NCBI RefSeq assembly: GCF_040412425.1
Contig: NC_089753.1
Location: 35,303,913-35,367,912 of the forward strand
Length of the DNA stretch: 64,000 nucleotides
Direction of reading: 5' to 3'
DNA from: Macrobrachium rosenbergii
Taxonomy: Eukaryota > Arthropoda > Malacostraca > Decapoda > Palaemonidae
The notes beneath the pieces were generated by a model. It worked only from the letters and a program-made list of their open reading frames with translations. It made no database searches and had not been told where the DNA came from. The position numbers and the translations under genes are program-made. Within the stretch, counting starts at the first letter, position 1. Every line of letters starts with the position of its first letter. Below, in pieces: positions 22,440-35,932 of the stretch.

Positions 22440-25060
22440 GATTATGAGTCCTTTACTCTGAAATGGGATTCAAGCTTTTCAAGGCTGAGTATGCAGAGCC
22501 AAATATTTGGCTTCCAAACTCTAAAATAAATAAGACAATTACTTTGCATAGTAACATCAGGACTGATCTATAGGTGATAGCTGCCTTATCAGGTTTAATG
22601 CACTTTTCCATTGGACTTTTATGTATACAATGCTTGCTTTCCAGTTCAATTGTATAACAAAGATTAAATCCAAAAACTTTATAGTTTGTAAGGTAGGTAT
22701 CAGATTGCTTCTTATCTCACCGTCTTAAATCTTTTGCCATCTATCTTTATGAAATTACACTTAGTTTTTCAGCTGAAAACTGTAAGCCTACAGTAGAAGC
22801 CCAAGGTTTTTACTTTTATTTTGGCATTGTTTAAAACAAGGTGGGTATGTAAGTTTCAGGCACTAAAATATTGTAGTCTTCAATATATAAGCCATTTTGA
22901 ATTCCAATCGGTCTGTGAAAATGCTTTATGCTATAGTGTTTCCAGTATAGCATGTCTTCAAGTAACATAGCCCTCTGGCCATCAAAAAATAGTGGAAACA
23001 GTTGTTCCCATTCAAATCCGTTTTAATATGTTCTTTCAAGTGATACAGAGTCTTAAGTGCAGATCTATTTTCTGTGATCCATAATGGGGGGAGTGATTAT
23101 ATTTTTTGTATTGAAGTAACATACTAACCCTTAGATGACGGCCTAAATTTATATTAAGCACACCCCTAAACCAGGCTAAATTTAAGGTTGGCCAATTTAA
23201 AAAAATAAAAAACATCAATGATAAGAGCAAGACATGCACATGGTGTACGAACAAAAATTCGAAACAATTTTGTGTACCTTCCACGGGAAGTTGAAAGTGA
23301 ATATTTCCAACCCTGTGAGGGGCCTCTTTTCCAAACGACAGTCATAAAAATATGCTAATTTTACCAGATTATAAATGTATTTCCCTAATAACTTTCTTAT
23401 TTTGTAAAATTATAATTACAGCTCACACAATCTCAAAACAGATAAGAACTAAAATCAGTAACAAATTCTTAATATATTTCTGGCAAAATATTTACAAGAC
23501 ATCCTAGGATGGGGAGCTGCAGTACATTCCCCTATGAAAACTCAAGTCAGGCTGATCCCTCTGTATTCAGTACTGACAACTGACTCGCTACTCTAGAGTT
23601 GCCTTAAGAGTTGTCAGAGTCACTTATGGCCCAATGAAGTGATTAGAACATTTTTTCTGCAAAATTCGTTCAAACTGCATGGCGCGAAATAATGGTCGTC
23701 AGGGAACGGTACCAATTTTTCCATCATTGAAAACAGATCTTGTTCAAGACATTGGTCTACAATTTGATGGATTACCGGGATCTTTGCCTCAATTGGCTAT
23801 TGGAATAACATGATGTCACCAGGAAACAAACCCTGAAGTTATAAAGAGCCGTCAACTGACGACACTCACTCACAAAGGGTTAGCCTTAATTCACCAATTT
23901 TTCCATCACTGAAAACAGGTCTTGTTAAAGACATTGTTCTATAATTTGATGGATTATTGGGATCTTTGCCTCAATTGGCTATTGCAGTAACAACAGCACG
24001 TCACCATCCTTTTGGAAAATAATTCTTAGTCCAAAGCTGGTTGTACAATTGTAGTAACTTTTGACTCTGGGAAAGTTCAATATTTGATTAAATCAAACTA
24101 GATGTTGTCTTGACCTGGAGATGTGCTACTACAAAAGGAAAGGACAAATTCTAGTTCAGGGGTAAATCATATTTATAATGCTATAGCTCTTCTGTTGTAC
24201 AAAATTTACATTCTCATCCTCTGCTTTTTGTTCCTGTGATACATCAATCAATCATGAACTCTTTACCTGTTATTCATTTACTGACATATCTTGGTGGTCT
24301 TATGTTAGATCCACTAATTTGTTTGAATTTTTGATATATCTAACTGCAGTGCTGTGTTATGCATGAGACACTTTCCATGAAACTACTTTTCTTTAAATGA
24401 TTCCTTCTTCAATTTTGCTGTTACCCAATTATACACAGGTTTCAGGGTTTTGACAGAAATAATTAAATTTATAATCTTTATCATTTTGTCATCTATGTGG
24501 ACAAGATTTTAAAATTTTATTTAATCTTTTCCTTAAACAATTCACTTTATGACAGAATCTGCGTTGTTAATAAATTAGTTCTGTTAATTCTTCAGATCAC
24601 CAGGGACTTTCTTTTTACAGTTTTACAGTTACTGGCTTATCCACACTTATCCTGAGCATCAGTTACGAAATTTGTGATGTATTCAGAGGTTTCATGGTGG
24701 TCTCTTCAATGATTACAAAGTAGAATTTTCCCAAGTGAATAATGTGTATTTTTCCCAGCCTGCTTTATTTGTGCTGTAGTGTGGGATGGCCTACCTGATT
24801 GGGTTCACAATTACATTATTATCACTGGATAATGATCACTAGAATATAAATCACCTGAGACATGCCATTCAAATTTGTTTAAACATGGAACTGGGCACTG
24901 AATGTCAACTAATATATGATTACGTATTACTAGGAACATTTACTGTCATGAAATAATACTGAAGTAAAGAACTCTATTACAATTTCATGTGTGATTTCGT
25001 GAACTTGAATTGCAGCTCCAAGTTCACAATCAATTTTTGTGGGCTGACCGACTAAGTGGT
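22440..25060 (-). mobile_element. Degraded I/Jockey-like LINE with an internal duplication
   Basis: Reading the minus strand from high to low: FEWHVSGDLYSSDHYPVII near 24.85 kb matches the C-terminal endonuclease block WxxxDDLxGSDHFPI; GKDPNNPSNYRTMSLTR near 23.95 kb matches the RT entry block KPGKDPxxPSNYRPIxLT; GLQFSAEKLSVIS near 22.78 kb matches the GFxFSxxKTxxxxF block; and LFILEFGSQIFGSAYSALKS near 22.5 kb matches LDYGSxVYGSAxxxxLxxLD. Stops and frameshifts occur throughout. The RT entry block is present twice (23709-23810 and 23897-24000) about 188 bp apart. Confidence 0.7.
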
Positions 25061-27746
25061 AACTCTCAACGTTTGTCATAAGGTCCAACGTTTTAGGTAA
25101 CTATGCACAAAACTATATTTAAATATTATGCTCTGCAGCTCACCTAAACTACTTTGCTATTTGACCTTGGTTTTTAATAAATTTGCCTGAAAGATTTCTT
25201 TTCTTAATAAAAGAAATGTTTAAGTTTTAGTGGTAACACTCTTGCAAACGGAGTCGAAATAAACCAAGCTTGGGTCAAGCATCTTATTTTTTCTTATTTT
25301 TTACTTTCATAAGGTTTCAGTCTTATATGTGACAGAATTATTTGAAGGAGAAGTCTTCAAAATTTTCCATTTCCATACAACTGTCAGCACTATTTGTATG
25401 AAATTAGTCGTGGGGTATGTTAATTAAATTAATCTAGGTATTGACCATGCTTGCCACAAAGCTACATTTCAAGGACCAATGAAAACACCTCTTATCAGGC
25501 TGCCCTATGGCTTATACCTAGATATAAAAGATATTCCTAGTTCCTTGAGGGTTGTCATGTCTGTCAACACTGGACCCAGCACTAAGCACAGAGCATGACT
25601 TCGGACTTTCACCTCACTTGACCACATCAGTTTCTAAAATTCTACAGGTGAAGAGGCATGCCATCCAACCTCACCCTCCCTCATGTTCTATGAGTGTCCA
25701 GAAACATATTCAAGGTCACACCAGGTTGTCATCTAAAGGAAAATCCTGACAGGGCAAGGAGCAGATACAAGGTAAAAAGCCTGATCAATCTACTTACGAG
25801 CAACTACTTAGGATCAAGTAATGAGTCAGCTCAAAACAGGCCCCTGACCACCACCACCAGCAAGGAGCTATGAGTCTGGGGGGAACACTTCAAAGAGCCA
25901 TACCCCAAGAGGAAAAAGAACATTTTTTCACAATGCTATATATAAACTCAGTGCAATATTAGCTCCAATAGCACCTGGACAGTCGCCTTAATACAAACAG
26001 CTTTCCACTTCTCTGGGTGCAACCACATGAAACACATTCGTGACATTCATATAAAAAACATGAGATTGATACTAGAATCATCAACCAATTCTGCGACAAT
26101 TGAAAATTTGAAGCATAGGACAGTCAACTACCTTGAACTAACAAAGTTGCAAATTCCTGAACACAACAGGATAATGAAATGGTCACAAAATGATTTCATA
26201 GAAAAGAGAAACAGACACGGAGAACACACTGTAATACATACAGCACTATATATATATTACACCTTACAACTAATAACATTGCAAATACCCCAGACCTCAT
26301 TTTTCTGGAAAAATTTGTCCTGGAGTATTTCAATATACTTTTGTAAAAACTGTTGTTCTTCAATGCACTTAAGCCAAGTGAAACTTAAATTTACAATTCA
26401 TGTGTAAAATATCTACATGTTGTTAGCACTAACATATGGTGAATATTTTAGACTACAGTTGGGTTAATTGATAAATGTCATCCTAAAAGTTTACACAAAC
26501 AGTACGACATTCAAAATGCCTCTTATTTCTACTTGCAGTTAAAAGTGCGTTGGGAAGAATTCATCACTCAAGATGTTTGAAAGACATGAAAGGACACAAG
26601 AAACAGCATCAAGAGATCAGCTTGGGTAATTAAGACATAACAACTGAAATGGAAGAAAAACGAGGGCACCTTCCAAACCCAGTTCAACAAAAGGCAAGGG
26701 AAACCCACACCTTACAATGGGCATAATATCTTCAATAACATCTCCCTTATAGAACACTTTAATCCGCAGATATATTGTACATTATGAAACCAATAAAACT
26801 GAGATTATAAATTCACAAAATGAAAGGTTAGGTCATGGAATGCAACGAAACAAACACAATGACGAGTCTCAAGGCAACGCAAAGATCAGCTGTGGCTGCT
26901 AAAAATACTTTAACTACTATATATATATATATATATATATGCATATATATACTACTACTACTACTACTATTGGAGCTATTATCAATGCTATGGCATCTCT
27001 TACTACTCCTAAACTCAACTAATACTGTACTACTATCAGAATAAAGTTTATTACCTTTGCTGTCCTATAGAAAAATTAATAAACACTGCACTGGGGATAT
27101 AAAAGATTTGTCTTCTTGGCTGAGATGAGAATGGCAAGACATATTTCTCTGTAGAAATCATATGGTATTCTATCTGGAAAATAAGTACTATTCTTCATTC
27201 TTCAATACGAAAAAAATTAACCGCAAAAAACATAAAAAAGATACCTTTCATAAAAAACAAAGCTTACAGCTAAGAAAAGCAAAATATAAAAATTCTTCTC
27301 TACTACTAATAGTAAAAGCCTCTATTTACAGCAAAACTACTGCCTTGGACTGAAATCTTCGCAAATACATTAATGTATATCTCAGTCTTAAGAAAAAATT
27401 GCAGTCTTATTACAAATCAATACCTGAACATTTACTTGGCAGACTTCTGTTTGATATAAACTTGTGTATTGCCACAAACATCTTACTTAATCCTACTACT
27501 TCAGCACAAAGGTCAGTCAGACTGTAGCATGGCATTGGTGCACATCTACGAGACAAAAACTGTTATTAAAAATTTTCAGCTGGTCAAATCCCAGACCAAA
27601 GAATTGAAGAAAAGCTTTTCTCTACGACTCTTCATAAATTGTGCTCATGAACAACTTGCAGATGGATTCAATTACTTTGAGATATTTTACAAGCAAAGAC
27701 AGCCCCTAAAACAGCATGCTTCTCCATTAAACTGGGCTGTAAATTA
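25061..27746. other. No gene recognised; small TA and ACT arrays
   Basis: A TA run followed by (ACT)n lies at about 26918-26970. The longest open frame (26027-26407, plus, 126 codons) has AT-driven composition, no domain and no splice context. Confidence 0.55.
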
Positions 27747-28110
<364 letters not shown>

Positions 28111-29983
28111 ACTCTACATGGAAATGATATTATTTGGGTATTAGTTTCCTCTTTAGAAGAAGCTGCACATGCACTGTATCAAAAATCTGTTACCTGTAAC
28201 TGGGTCATTCCTGAGACACCTAACTCAGAAGTTTAATAACTATGGTCCTCAAGACTTCTCTTTTAAGCATGTGGGAGACAGCTGAACGTTATGAAACCAC
28301 ACTGTTATTCACAAAAGGCTGCACACATTCAAGAAGAAAGATTGTTGAAAAAAAAGTTATAATTGTAAGAACAAGTGAGTAGTTTGCACTCCTCACTTCC
28401 ATGGATAAAATCAACGAAGGCAGCATTGAGAAATAGGTACATAATTACAACCAAGTTATAAATGCAAGCACATATACACAAGAAGGTAAAAAAAAAAATA
28501 AAGCTTGATACTTCAAAATAAAGTAGAAAAAAGAACTACCAAAGAAGGTAAAAGCCACAAAAACCAACAACATGAAGGCAACTTCATACTATTATTTCCC
28601 TACTATGTAAAAATAGGTTATTTCTAGCAATGCTTTTTCAAACATGAGATTTCTTATGTAGTTCTTTAGATGGCACTGACCTGCAATCGCAAACATATCA
28701 AACTACGATATATACCCCAACATCCAGCTACTGTACTTTGAAAAATGCATTTATTGCAAGATTTGCAAAATATGTTTATGTCCAAATTCCCCCGTTGAAG
28801 GTGACCTCTATTTAATAATATATTAAATTATCAATTAAAAAATATAAACTTAACATTACCATTTTTTTTTTTTGTAGAATGGCATTAGTTTGCTTCCTTG
28901 GTCAGGAGAGAGCCTTCCAGACATTGTGAAGACCAAACTTCACCAGCTTATTACCTTACATCATAAACAGGTCTGAAATCAGTCTTACAAAGACCAATAA
29001 AGACAATAAGTGAAAGGAGATAATACCTCCCCACAAATATCTAGTTTAATTCTAAATCTGAATCTCGTAAAGCCTGAGAGGAATCTGTGATAACACCAAA
29101 GCAGCTTCGAACTTGATAACCAGTCATCTGCCCTACAGTAGTCAGTCCTGCAAAGCTTATGGTATCTACCAAGGATAAAGATCCACACAGGCTTCAGGAG
29201 GTTTGCAAGATCCTTTAAACACTACAATAAATGACGATCTACATCTGTTTGAAAAACTGCTGCATATTGTACTGTACTAACTGGAGAAACACAAAAATTC
29301 CTGAATGTATCCATCCGGAATTCCAAATGTGCCAAATTCCCAATACACAATAAACATTTGGATACATACTGACACTATGAATGGTACTGCTCTAAGCTAG
29401 TACAAGGATTTCAGATGAATTTCAATTTACAATGAACTGGCAAAATGGCATTTGCTTTAAATTATCTTTCTTCTCACAAACACGCAAAACTAACATTCAG
29501 CATCACACTTATGTATCTACAAATAGCAAATCTAAAGTTGGTAATGTACTTACATTCTCATTTCACAAAATACCCTTGCCAGGTAATAAAATACTGAAAA
29601 ACACAGATATGAGCAAAAATTATATGAGAAATAAGAAAATGTTATGTATAAAAGAAGAGGCAATAAATAATTTGTCACATAGCTGCTTTAAAACTGAGAT
29701 TGTGTCAAAAATAACCACACTTTGTAAGCTTTAAAACTTGTTCATGGGTAACCAGCCAAATGAAATGCATCTACAAATCCAAAACCATTACCCCTGATAA
29801 TACAACCACTAACTTTTCCTACATATACATGCATTCGTACATTCATACATACATACAATACATACATTTCATGTAGGATTTACATATACAAGTACACATT
29901 AAATAAAATCAAAATTTTTACTCTTAACATAGTACCAGTTCATTAAGATCATAAAAATGACCATTTCAGCAATGTGCACCTGA
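28111..29983 (-). other. Presumed 3' untranslated region and downstream flank of the BTB-ZF gene
   Basis: This sequence follows the stop codon on the gene's strand and has no coding signature. An AATAAA on the minus strand is at about 28755-28750, giving a 3' UTR of about 1.2 kb if used; other cleavage sites cannot be excluded. It includes short (catacata)-type runs at about 29830-29870. Confidence 0.4.
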
Positions 29984-30478
29984 CTACTGATGTTTGGCCA
30001 TGTGCCGCTGTAAGTTACTCCTCCTACTAAATCTCATCGAACACTGCTGGCACACAAAGGGCTTCTCACCAGTGTGTGTGACAAGATGGTTTTTTAGATG
30101 AGACTTCTGTGCAAATTTGACAGGACAATGGGGGCAAGTAAATGGCTTTTCTCCAGTGTGAGTACGCATGTGGACTTTCAGATTGTACTCAAACGAAGCA
30201 GAGAATGAACATTCAGGACAAGAGTATGGGCGTTCCCCCGTATGAGTGCGCATGTGGATGACAAGGTTGCTTCTGGATGATGTGCTATAGCTACACTGAG
30301 TACAAGCATATGGCCTCTTGTGTCTCTTTTCCAAACTTCTAAGCTTGGGACTCAAACAGTCGTTTTGGTCTGCACTTGAGAAGAGAAAGTACGGGTTTTG
30401 AAATGCCTCTTCTGTGAAACTATGCATGCTTTCAACAGTCACAGATCCTTCCATGCTACGGGTTGCTGCCTCGTTTAC
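29984..30478 (-). CDS. BTB-ZF gene, terminal coding exon: four C2H2 zinc fingers
   Basis: Last coding exon (164 codons plus TAG at 29986-29984), starting after the acceptor TATTCCCAG at 30480/30479 in phase 0. It encodes residues 339-502 of the deduced protein: an acidic/serine lead, a basic KRHKRP patch that could serve nuclear import, then four classical fingers at about residues 397-417, 425-445, 453-473 and 481-501, joined by TGERPY or TGEKPF linkers. Fingers 1 and 2 carry CxxCSYST and CxxCSFSA cores lacking the usual aromatic four residues after the second cysteine; fingers 3 and 4 have canonical KF and RF. All cysteines and histidines are intact. Predicted base-contact residues (-1, 3, 6) are S,N,I; F,N,V; Q,H,N; R,N,R. 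The protein ends one residue after the last histidine. Expected role: sequence-specific DNA binding in the nucleus. Confidence 0.95.
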   Translation of the reverse strand, partial: VNEAATRSMEGSVTVESMHSFTEEAFQNPYFLFSSADQNDCLSPKLRSLEKRHKRPYACTQCSYSTSSRSNLVIHMRTHTGERPYSCPECSFSASFEYNLKVHMRTHTGEKPFTCPHCPVKFAQKSHLKNHLVTHTGEKPFVCQQCSMRFSRRSNLQRHMAKHQ

Positions 30479-30607
30479 CTGGGAATATCAAAAGAGAAAA
30501 AAATTTACTGAGGTCAAAATTTATAGGCAATTACATTTCTTCACGATAAAAATACGTAATCTAATGTTCATTTATTTACAACTCCTGTAACTGGAAGAAA
30601 TACCTAC

Positions 30608-30763
30608 CCCGTGAAATAAAGACGGTCCAGGTTGTCCTTCAGTAATGGTGTTTTCCTGTGCTAAGGTATGGTAAAATGCTGCCCGGTTCTGGTACATCTT
30701 GTCATATTTAAAACGTGAAACACTCAGAGCACTTCCGTCAGTATTTCCTCCACACTCAGAATC
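30608..30763 (-). CDS. BTB-ZF gene, linker exon
   Basis: A 156-nt, 52-codon exon between the acceptor GGTTTTCAG (ending 30764) and the donor GGG/GTAGGT (30607/30606), both phase 0, so it can be included or skipped without shifting the frame. It encodes residues 287-338, starting DSECGGNTDG and ending PGPSLFHG, with no recognised domain; such linkers join the BTB to the fingers in this family. The intron to the finger exon is only 129 nt. If the intron is retained, translation runs 11 codons to a TAA that overlaps an AATAAA hexamer (30576-30571). Support is the preserved frame and splice sites; there is no homology evidence. Confidence 0.75.
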
Positions 30764-32201
30764 CTGAAAACCAAAATACCCGTTGTAAACACATTCCTGT
30801 CTCAATTTCTTCTCTTACCAAATCCTCATCCATTGTCTGAAATAGTACGTCTGGCCAACATTAACAGAGTACTCTCCTAGTACAGTACTTGACTAGTACT
30901 GATGACTTTACGACAATATGCCCAATGCACTTTATTTTTTCTAATTCAAAAGCACCAAGATGTACAGCATTCCATTTACACTAGGAATTTGAAACAAGAA
31001 ACTCAATTTAACACCAAAGTAAATGCTAAACATAAGCTCCTTCCCCTATTAGGCTGACATTCTAATAATGTAATTAAAAAAAATGCTAAAAATACTGTAT
31101 ACAACTCTATAATTCTTACAGCAGGAAGAATCAATGCTAACACACAAACACTTGATAAAAGTAGTTTTCCTATATTCTCAAGAATGTAACTACAGTATAG
31201 CAAGAGGAGAAAACAATCAAATAGAGTATACTTAAGCCACAGCCACTCAACAGTGATTAAAATGACTTGCTGTAAGTTTACAGCACAAATGACGACATAC
31301 TGCGTCTAAATTATTCTCATATTTCTTTCTTTTCTTAAGAGGGCTGGATCAAAAGCTAAAATAGTTCTTGAGATGTTTTCTCTTCTTATAAAGACTTGGT
31401 CAAGAGGTAAACTAATGTTCTCACATTGCTTTCTCATAAAAAGACTGAATCAAAAGCTAAAATACACATCTTGTATTTTTCTCCTCCTCTTAAATGGCCT
31501 GGACCAAATGGGAAAATACTGCTCTCATATTTCTTTAGCTTTTTAGAAGGACTGGATAAAAAGGTAAAATGATGTTCTCGTATTTCTTCTATTCTTAAAA
31601 GGACTGAGTCAAAATTAAGTCCAAAAGGCCATTTTGCACCATCACATATCCTTTCTCAACCATAAAGACAAAGAAGTGATTCTACATATAATTTTGGTCC
31701 CTGAACCCTTTATGCTCCTATGCATCATTCAATAGACTTAACTATCCAGAACTCACCACACAGACAAAAGCAACCCCAGCATAGTTACTTTGGTGTCTAG
31801 CTTCTCTTCTTACTTGAATGTTTCTAGATTATAAAGAAAGAGTGCACTTTTCAGCAAACTGTAAGAAGTACTTAAATCAATTTGGCTCAGAGCTGCACCA
31901 CTAAAGCTCTCCCTTGTTTTCAACAGAGTACCTAAGGGTCTAGTTTTACTTCTTACAGAAATAACAGTGAAAGTAGCTCTCTTGTACAGCATTTTTTATT
32001 CACATCTGCTTAATGCAATGTTGTGACATACAAACATTTTCCAGCCTGTGTATGTGTACATGCCTACATACACATGTATGTATCATGATAAGGTGAACTA
32101 TGGACACACTTACTGTGCATTTGCTCACTCCCTCTCTCAAAAAGAAAAAAAATCACCCAGAGTTTGACATTTGCTAGCTTTCCTGTCAAAATTTTATTTT
32201 T

Positions 32202-32203
<2 letters not shown>

Positions 32204-32284
<81 letters not shown>
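32204..32284. repeat. (AG)n microsatellite
   Basis: An uninterrupted AG run of about 80 bp in the BTB-ZF intron. A second short AG run lies at 32433-32451. Confidence 0.95.
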
Positions 32285-32285
<1 letters not shown>

Positions 32286-32572
32286 AAACACAGTAAGTAG
32301 TAGTTTCCCTTAATTCGAGGTGCATGTATGCATAAAATAAGCACACATGCACAGACTGAAAGATATGTGTAACACTACTGTATTGAGTAAAATACTGTAA
32401 TGCACTGAATAAATGTAAATAAATACTATACCAGAGAGAGAGAGAGAGAGAAGCGTGCAGTTTCAAAACTTATGTAAAACACACACACGTTTATGGTCTT
32501 CTTTTATATTGTTTATTTTGAAATTTACATGTCTTGTAAGCATACCCATTAAGTGAGTATTACTACTAATGG

Positions 32573-35170
32573 ATTCCAGCACCAAGCGCACCCTTTCCAT
32601 CTTGAAATGGTCTGAAGGCAAAACTTGTTTAATAGGGAAAGTCGACTACCAGTCTTCACTTTCTCCATAAGGTAAAGAGAAGTGTAAAACTCTGGAGATT
32701 GGTGCTCTACAACTTCTATAAAGACCTTTGTTACCTCCACCTCCACTGAAAGGGCTAGAGATTTCAGCAAATACAGAGGATATGAAGGTAACAATAGTGG
32801 TGTCTGAGATGGTGAGGGACACTGGTCCTTATCCAGTATCCATTCCAAAAAACTGATACTAACCAGGGTAGCACCAATGGAAAGACAGGCACCCCTACTA
32901 ATGGCAACAGAGAAGGGGGACTGCCATCCTCAGCAACTAACCTCCCTTCTTCACCATGGCTGGGGAAGGAGGAAAAGGGTTGGGAAGGCTCCCTTCCCTT
33001 CTTAGCAGAAGACTGTCTGGGTTTAGGAGGAGCAGGCTTCCTTGCAACCCCAGACGCTGAAGGCTCAGCCACACCCGAGGGTTAGGCAATAGGATAGGTT
33101 CCTCCACCCCCAGTACAGGTTTGAAGGGCACCGCATGATGGCTAAGTGTGTTCAGGGACTCCTCCTTTCCATGCTGCCTCTGTATTTCTCCTCTGAAAGA
33201 GTAATGAAGAGCTGAATACCAAGCTGTTCCTGAGCAATAGACTACTCTCAAGGGAAACTTGCCAGGAGAAAAGGGACACAACTATGTCCCTTCTAAAAAC
33301 CAGGTTAGCCCAAGGTTGGAATTTTGGTTTGCTATGAGAGTGAGGTCTTTCCTCCCAACACTAGAGAGCGTCACTCTCTCATCCTAAGATGAGACATCTG
33401 TTATGGCAAAGTTGATCAATGTATTCAACCAAATGCCAAGCAACAAGGATACCTAGAGTGATACCATGGTGAAAGCTTCATGACACCTATCTTAAAGGCA
33501 GAGAAGTACACTCATTCTTGGAGAAGTCTCTCTAAGGAAAGCAGTTCGTTAGCCCGTAGACTGACAAGTCCAATGCAAAAGTAGTCTCTGAAGCAAAGTA
33601 TCGTCCCTGGTGCTTAAGCAGAGCATTCAATAGACTGACTGACTTATGTACATTTGGCCATAAAGCCAAGCACTGAGGCACTTGCAACCATTCAGTGTTT
33701 ACGACAGTGAAAAGAGGGAGTTGGAGTGGTTGGACAGAAAACTAAGAAAAGGAGCATGAATAGATGTAAAGGAAAAGGATACAAACAGGGTGCAGCCAGG
33801 GGCTGTAGGGACACTTCAAAAACCACAAACAGGCTGGGATCAAGATAACCTAACCAATGGTATCACTTCAGGGGTACACCTGAGGGTGAGTTTGATTGAT
33901 GAGACTGTGGCCTGGAGTGGAGTCATATAGGCCTCCAGGAGATCACTGAGCTCATGATTGAGTAAAATAATCTTTCAAAAGTATTCGATCTTGGCCTGTT
34001 GGCATTCAGGTGGAATAAGTCCATCTGGACCTATAAAATCACCAACAGCACAAGCTGGTTCCTTTGCAGCAAGAGAGGAAGATGCACTTTGCTTTTGCTC
34101 CATGGCACAACCCTGATCTTGAGGTGTTCAATCAGAACTCGTCCCACGAGATACCATAATACCTGACAGTCATTATCCAAATGGAGCTCAGATCTCAAAT
34201 CTATCAACCTAGCATCTTTCCTATACTCAGTAGTGACTGAGCTAGTGGAAGGCACAAGGGAACGAGCATGCAAACTACCTTGCAAGCATACCTCCGAGCA
34301 TACGGCGAACCGCATGCACCTCCTGAGGTAAAACAGTTCAGAGGAGACCTCAGAGTGAGGGGGATAGTTAATTGCATGCTACCGAGACTGAGCATGTGCC
34401 AAGCAAGAATGCAGTGCTGGCTAGCTCCAGTGTGTGAGGGAGCCTGCTCCATTCCTGTGTATGTGGTCCTCACATGCATTGAGCGAACAGATTGTGTGTA
34501 CTCCTCCCAGTGTCTCTGTAGAGGTATGAGGGGAGTAGCTGTCCAAGCAGGACACACTGACTCGGCCAAAGGGATCCTGAAGGACAATGATTGGAAGGGT
34601 CGGGAGTAGTCCTTTCCTCTAAAAGAGCTGTCTGCAGGGTAGCCAGTATCTGCCCTGCTGGAGGCTGGACAATCATCCACAGGTGTCCATTAGCCCATCT
34701 TCCCTTCAAGAAGGCAGAGCACTCGCGCAAAGTCCAACAGGACTTATTGCAAGAAGCCTTAGACTACCCCTTTTTCTTTCTTCTACCAGAGAGAAGAGTA
34801 GACAAGGGCAAAGAGGAGGAGGAGACTCACACAACAAGGATGAGGAAAACGATGAGAAAGGAAGTCAAGAGAGCTTCTTCCCTTTCCTATCTCAAGTCTT
34901 CCTGGTCTTCAATGCCAAAGGAGCAGCCAAGGCTGGAACTACTGGGACTGTCGTCGAAGGAGCAACCGGAAGGTCTACCACTGGGACCACCACCACAGGC
35001 AGATCTCCTACTTCACAGGAGACAAGGAAGCAGAAGGAGAACTACTCAGCAACCAGGTTGTCCAGGAAGACTTTGAAAGACAAGACTACCAGGGCCACTC
35101 AAGGTAGGCCCTATCTTTCATGAATACTCCAATGACATCTCCCTTATACCTGGAACGTCACAATCATATA
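32573..35170 (-). mobile_element. DIRS-type retrotransposon, copy A: gag-like region and start of RT
   Basis: On the minus strand from about 35.1 kb down: low-complexity K/S/T/P-rich gag-like sequence, then at 33070-32940 PAPPKPRQSSAKKGREPSQP (gag end), then the RT entry. The next fragments resemble GYRIPF with surrounding prolines (here NGYWIRTSVP in one frame and PSPSQTPLLLPSYPL in another), then KSLALSVEVEVTKVFIEVVE, then PEFYTSLYLMEKVKTGSRL and SLLNKFCLQTISRWK. The match breaks off in the RT at about 32573. RNase H and recombinase parts are missing, and a SINE-A sits inside. It lies in a BTB-ZF intron, sense to the gene, and is non-functional. Confidence 0.75.
33636..33830 (-). repeat. 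SINE-A subfamily copy inside DIRS copy A
   Basis: Matches ggccataaagccaagcactg, gaaaagagggagttggagtg and gtgcagccaggggctgtagg, the variant shared with the 18.4 kb copy. Same orientation as all others; it inserted after the DIRS element. Confidence 0.6.
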
Positions 35171-35932
35171 AGGAGGCAAGGGGGGTGTTGGAAGTTTTTT
35201 CAGCTGTGTAACTATTTTAAAACTAGGTTTTTGCAAATAGGAGCCTGGCAATCATTACTGTCAACAAATTTTCCAGCTTCCTAGTTACATGTACAGTATT
35301 TCTTTTTCCTCAACTTTCTTCAATGTAACCAAAGGACCATACCTCTAATAAAAACCAATTAATTTTAGCTACGACACAGGTTATTCTACATCGACTTAAT
35401 ACAAGATAGGCTTTTCTTTTCAATTAAATATTCCTTTAAATTCCGGAATTACCTTTAAGATGTTGCTGCCACAAGAATATCTAAATATGCACACACAGAG
35501 AGCAGTTATAACAAGGTTGTTGCACCAAGAAAAATTGGAGAGCCCTATTGTCACCAAATATGAACGAAACCATGGTAATACTGCATATTCATCAGGAGTT
35601 TATCCAGGGTTTATCCAGATTTTTACTCTGTGAACTTGAACCAAAAAAATTAAACAACAATTATTCACTATATCTGTATACCTCAAAATTAAGCCTAATC
35701 CTTCAACCTTCAAACAACTCACTTAATGACAAAAGCAAACATGACAAACTGCAACTCTTGTTATTCACAGATTATTTCCAGTCATGGTTTTGGCATACAA
35801 AACCACAGAAATTCTTACACTAAAAAAGCTTTCCAATACAAAATATGAAAATAATGGAATGCCAAAGTATTAACAGTTCAGTCTGGCAGACTTTTTCAAA
35901 TAGTAGTCAATTTATTAAGTACTACATTTAAG

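Noticed and set aside
34204..35123. Long overlapping frames on both strands (146-161 codons), possible gene
   Set aside because: They lie within the gag-like part of DIRS copy A; the plus-strand frames are antisense shadows of it.
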